64,000 bases of DNA from Eubacterium sp. MSJ-33. GTDB taxonomy: Bacteria > Bacillota > Clostridia > Lachnospirales > Lachnospiraceae. Each line of letters starts with the position of its first letter. Positions within the stretch are counted from its first letter, which is position 1. The notes below the pieces were generated by a model, which saw nothing but the letters and a program-made list of their open reading frames with translations, had not been told where the DNA came from and searched no databases. Positions 62,065 to 64,000 of this stretch are shown in pieces. The position numbers and the translations under genes were made by a program. Location of the stretch: the NCBI RefSeq assembly GCF_022174665.1, contig NZ_CP076562.1, forward strand, positions 2,744,525-2,808,524. The letters run 5' to 3'.

Positions 62065-63078
62065 ATGATAAAAGAAGCGATCAGCAAAGCAATGAATAAA
62101 GAGAATCTGACAAGAGAGGAAGCCCTTCAGGTTATGAAGGAGATCATGAGCGGTGAGGCAGAACAGTCACAGGTCGCAGCATTTCTGGTAGCTCTGCATA
62201 TGAAGGGGGAGACAGCCGAGGAAATTTCCGCCTGTGCCGAAGGTATGCGCAGCTTCGCAACGAAGCTTGACCGTGGCGATATGGATGTGATCGATATCGT
62301 CGGAACCGGTGGAGACCGTTCGAATACATTTAATATTTCGACTACTGCAGCAATCGTAACTGCAGCGGCAGGTGTGGCAGTTGCCAAGCACGGAAACCGA
62401 GCCGCTTCGAGCAAATGCGGAACCGCCGATTGTCTTGAGACACTCGGGGTCAATCTGATGCTTGAGCCGGAGAAGAATGCGAAGGTGCTGAAGGATACAA
62501 ACCTGTGCTTCCTGTTCGCACAGAAATATCATCCGGCGATGCGCTATGTCGGACCGGTAAGAAAGGCAATCGGTGTTCCGACCGTGTTTAATATCCTGGG
62601 CCCTCTGACAAATCCTGCTTATAATACATACCAGCTGCTCGGTGTGTACAGCGAGCAGCTGCTTGATACGGTTGCGAATGCGCTGAAGGAGCTTGGTTTA
62701 AAACATGCAATGGTTGTCTATGGCAAAGATTGCTTAGATGAGATTTCCATGAGTGCGGATACTGAGGTTTGCGAGCTTGCCGATGGTAAAGTCACGAAGT
62801 ACACGATCACGCCGGAACAGTTCGGATTCACACGATGCAGGAAGGAAGACTTGGTTGGAGGTACACCGGAAGAAAATGCAGCACTGGTGAAGGAAATCCT
62901 CGAAGGAAAGGTAACGGGTGCAAAGCTTGATGCCGTGTTGATCAACGCGGGTGCAGCCATCCATGTTGCGAAAAATGTGAGTATGGAGGAAGGTATCAAA
63001 GAGGCACGTGAGATGATCACAAGTGGCAAGGCACTTGCAACTATGGAACAGTTTATCGCCGAAACAAATGCGGCATAA
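62065..63078 (+). CDS. trpD: anthranilate phosphoribosyltransferase
   Basis: 337 aa. Joins anthranilate and [59 protein letters not shown] is the PRPP and anthranilate site (in two adjoining motifs), [27 protein letters not shown] the second. Length is normal. AAGGAGG upstream. Separated from trpG by the hairpin element, so translation and message stability may differ from trpEG. Confidence 0.97.
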   Translation: MIKEAISKAMNKENLTREEALQVMKEIMSGEAEQSQVAAFLVALHMKGETAEEISACAEGMRSFATKLDRGDMDVIDIVGTGGDRSNTFNISTTAAIVTAAAGVAVAKHGNRAASSKCGTADCLETLGVNLMLEPEKNAKVLKDTNLCFLFAQKYHPAMRYVGPVRKAIGVPTVFNILGPLTNPAYNTYQLLGVYSEQLLDTVANALKELGLKHAMVVYGKDCLDEISMSADTEVCELADGKVTKYTITPEQFGFTRCRKEDLVGGTPEENAALVKEILEGKVTGAKLDAVLINAGAAIHVAKNVSMEEGIKEAREMITSGKALATMEQFIAETNAA

Positions 63079-63090
63079 GGGAGTTTGAGT

Positions 63091-63891
63091 ATGATATTAG
63101 ATGAGATTGCAGAAAAGACACGGGCACGTGTGGAAGAAGACAAGAAGAACATACCGTTTGTGGATATGCGGAATGAAGCAGAGCGGCTGGCTGCGGAATT
63201 ATCGAAGGAAAACTGTCCGAAGTTATTTCCATTCTACCAGGCTCTGAAGAGTCCGGGAATCTCTTTTATCTGTGAGGTGAAGAAGGCGTCTCCGTCGAAG
63301 GGTGTGATCGCAGAGGAATTTCCGTATCTGGAGATTGCAAAGGAATATGAGATGGCGGGCGCATCCGCAATCTCGTGCCTGACGGAACCGTATTATTTTC
63401 AGGGAAAGGACTTGTACTTAAAGGAAATCACCCAGCATGTGAAGATTCCGGTGTTGCGAAAAGATTTTACGGTTGATCCGTATATGATTTATCAGGCACG
63501 GACGCTTGGCGCATCGGCAATCCTGCTGATCTGTTCTCTTCTTTCCCAGTCGGAGTTAGAAGAGTATCAGGCGATTGCAACGGAACTTGGTATGTCTGCG
63601 TTAGTTGAGGCACATGATGAGCGGGAAGTGGAGATGGCACTTCGCGCAGGGGCATCCATCATCGGTGTGAACAACCGGGATCTGAAGACATTTACGGTGG
63701 ATATCAACAATTCCGCCAGGTATCGGAAGATGGTGCCGAAGGAAGTCGCATTTGTCTCCGAGAGCGGAATCAAGACGGCAGAGGATATTGCGAAGCTTCT
63801 GGAAAATGGTACCGATGCGGTGCTGATCGGCGAGACACTGATGCGCAGTGAGAACAAGAAGCAGGCATTAGATGAACTGCGGGGAATGTAG
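63091..63891 (+). CDS. trpC: indole-3-glycerol phosphate synthase
   Basis: 266 aa, (beta/alpha)8 barrel. ICEVKKASPSKGVI with the catalytic Lys, CLTEPYYFQGKDLYL, VLRKDFTVDPYMIYQARTLGASAILLI, EAHDEREVEMAL, GVNNRDLKTF and FVSESGIKT are all family motifs. GGGAG before ATG 63091, 12 bases after trpD. The TTG at 63085 is not needed. Confidence 0.96.
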   Translation: MILDEIAEKTRARVEEDKKNIPFVDMRNEAERLAAELSKENCPKLFPFYQALKSPGISFICEVKKASPSKGVIAEEFPYLEIAKEYEMAGASAISCLTEPYYFQGKDLYLKEITQHVKIPVLRKDFTVDPYMIYQARTLGASAILLICSLLSQSELEEYQAIATELGMSALVEAHDEREVEMALRAGASIIGVNNRDLKTFTVDINNSARYRKMVPKEVAFVSESGIKTAEDIAKLLENGTDAVLIGETLMRSENKKQALDELRGM

Positions 63892-63959
63892 GCACATGTC
63901 ATGGAATCGAATTGGTGTGTAAAGCAGGATAAAGATGAACAGGCTGGAAGGAAAGTAAA

Positions 63960-64000
63960 ATGCAGAAGATAAAATTATGCGGCATGATGAAGCCGCGCGA
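63960..64000 (+). CDS. trpF: phosphoribosylanthranilate isomerase, 5' end
   Basis: Only 13 codons are in the window: M-Q-K-I-K-L-C-G-M-M-K-P-R. KIKLCGMMKP matches the opening strand of TrpF (KIKICGxxxxED) with its active-site Cys. GGAAGGAAAG lies before the ATG, and the place after trpC is where trpF is expected. Cut by the window end. Confidence 0.8.
   Translation, partial: MQKIKLCGMMKPR

Overview
The window reads as a chromosomal segment of a strictly anaerobic, low-to-moderate GC Clostridia, most likely a gut Lachnospiraceae. This is inferred from the gene set (class III ribonucleotide reductase, heterodimeric ABC exporter behind MarR, ECF sigma/anti-sigma cassettes, T-box controlled trp operon, HPr/EI phosphotransferase, GH13 amylase without signal peptide), from AAGGAGG ribosome binding sites throughout and from dense Rho-independent terminators. 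No species marker (rRNA, tRNA) is present.

Layout. 1-7 kb: the end of a GNAT acetyltransferase, a magnesium channel gene (mgtE) behind an attenuator-like leader that holds a 33-codon ORF, then marR and a two-gene ABC exporter operon. 7-12 kb: a macro-domain protein and a vWA protein, then a more AT-rich minus-strand orphan gene next to a solitary Cas12a-type CRISPR repeat, an anion permease and a DUF2798 membrane protein. 12-24 kb: nucleotide and cofactor genes (uraA, upp, pdxST, carB, nrdD with paired NrdR-like boxes, purC). 24-30 kb: two consecutive ECF sigma/anti-sigma pairs interleaved with a large membrane-anchored protein and a vWA lipoprotein. 30-41 kb: amylase, a YerC-type regulator, a PurF-like protein without its glutaminase cysteine, mutY, YitT, pheA, MATE, Fur-like and EamA genes. 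40-49 kb: fructose catabolism (two 1-phosphofructokinases, DeoR-type regulator, fructose PTS EIIABC) followed by ptsH and ptsI, so a whole fructose phosphorelay lies together. 49-60 kb: murI, an ABC-F protein, AraC and TetR regulators flanking a probable small RNA, nth, a hydrolase, a corrinoid-activation-like protein, glpK and a chemoreceptor. 59.4-64 kb: a tryptophan T-box followed by trpE-trpG-trpD-trpC and the first codons of trpF.

The most unusual feature is a set of dispersed intergenic hairpin elements. Family A has two copies and family B five. All lie between genes and share a conserved, covarying core, while their outer arms differ in sequence from copy to copy but pair with themselves. 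Six of the seven lie just upstream of the ribosome binding site of the next gene. A third family, 64-bp tandem GGAGCAA/TTGCTCC repeats, occurs at two sites. Other points for follow-up are the orphan Cas12a repeat, a candidate C-rich-loop sRNA at 52.8 kb, the mgtE leader ORF, a hairpin that brings a distant Shine-Dalgarno to the MATE start codon, and a hairpin that hides the ribosome binding site of the vWA lipoprotein.
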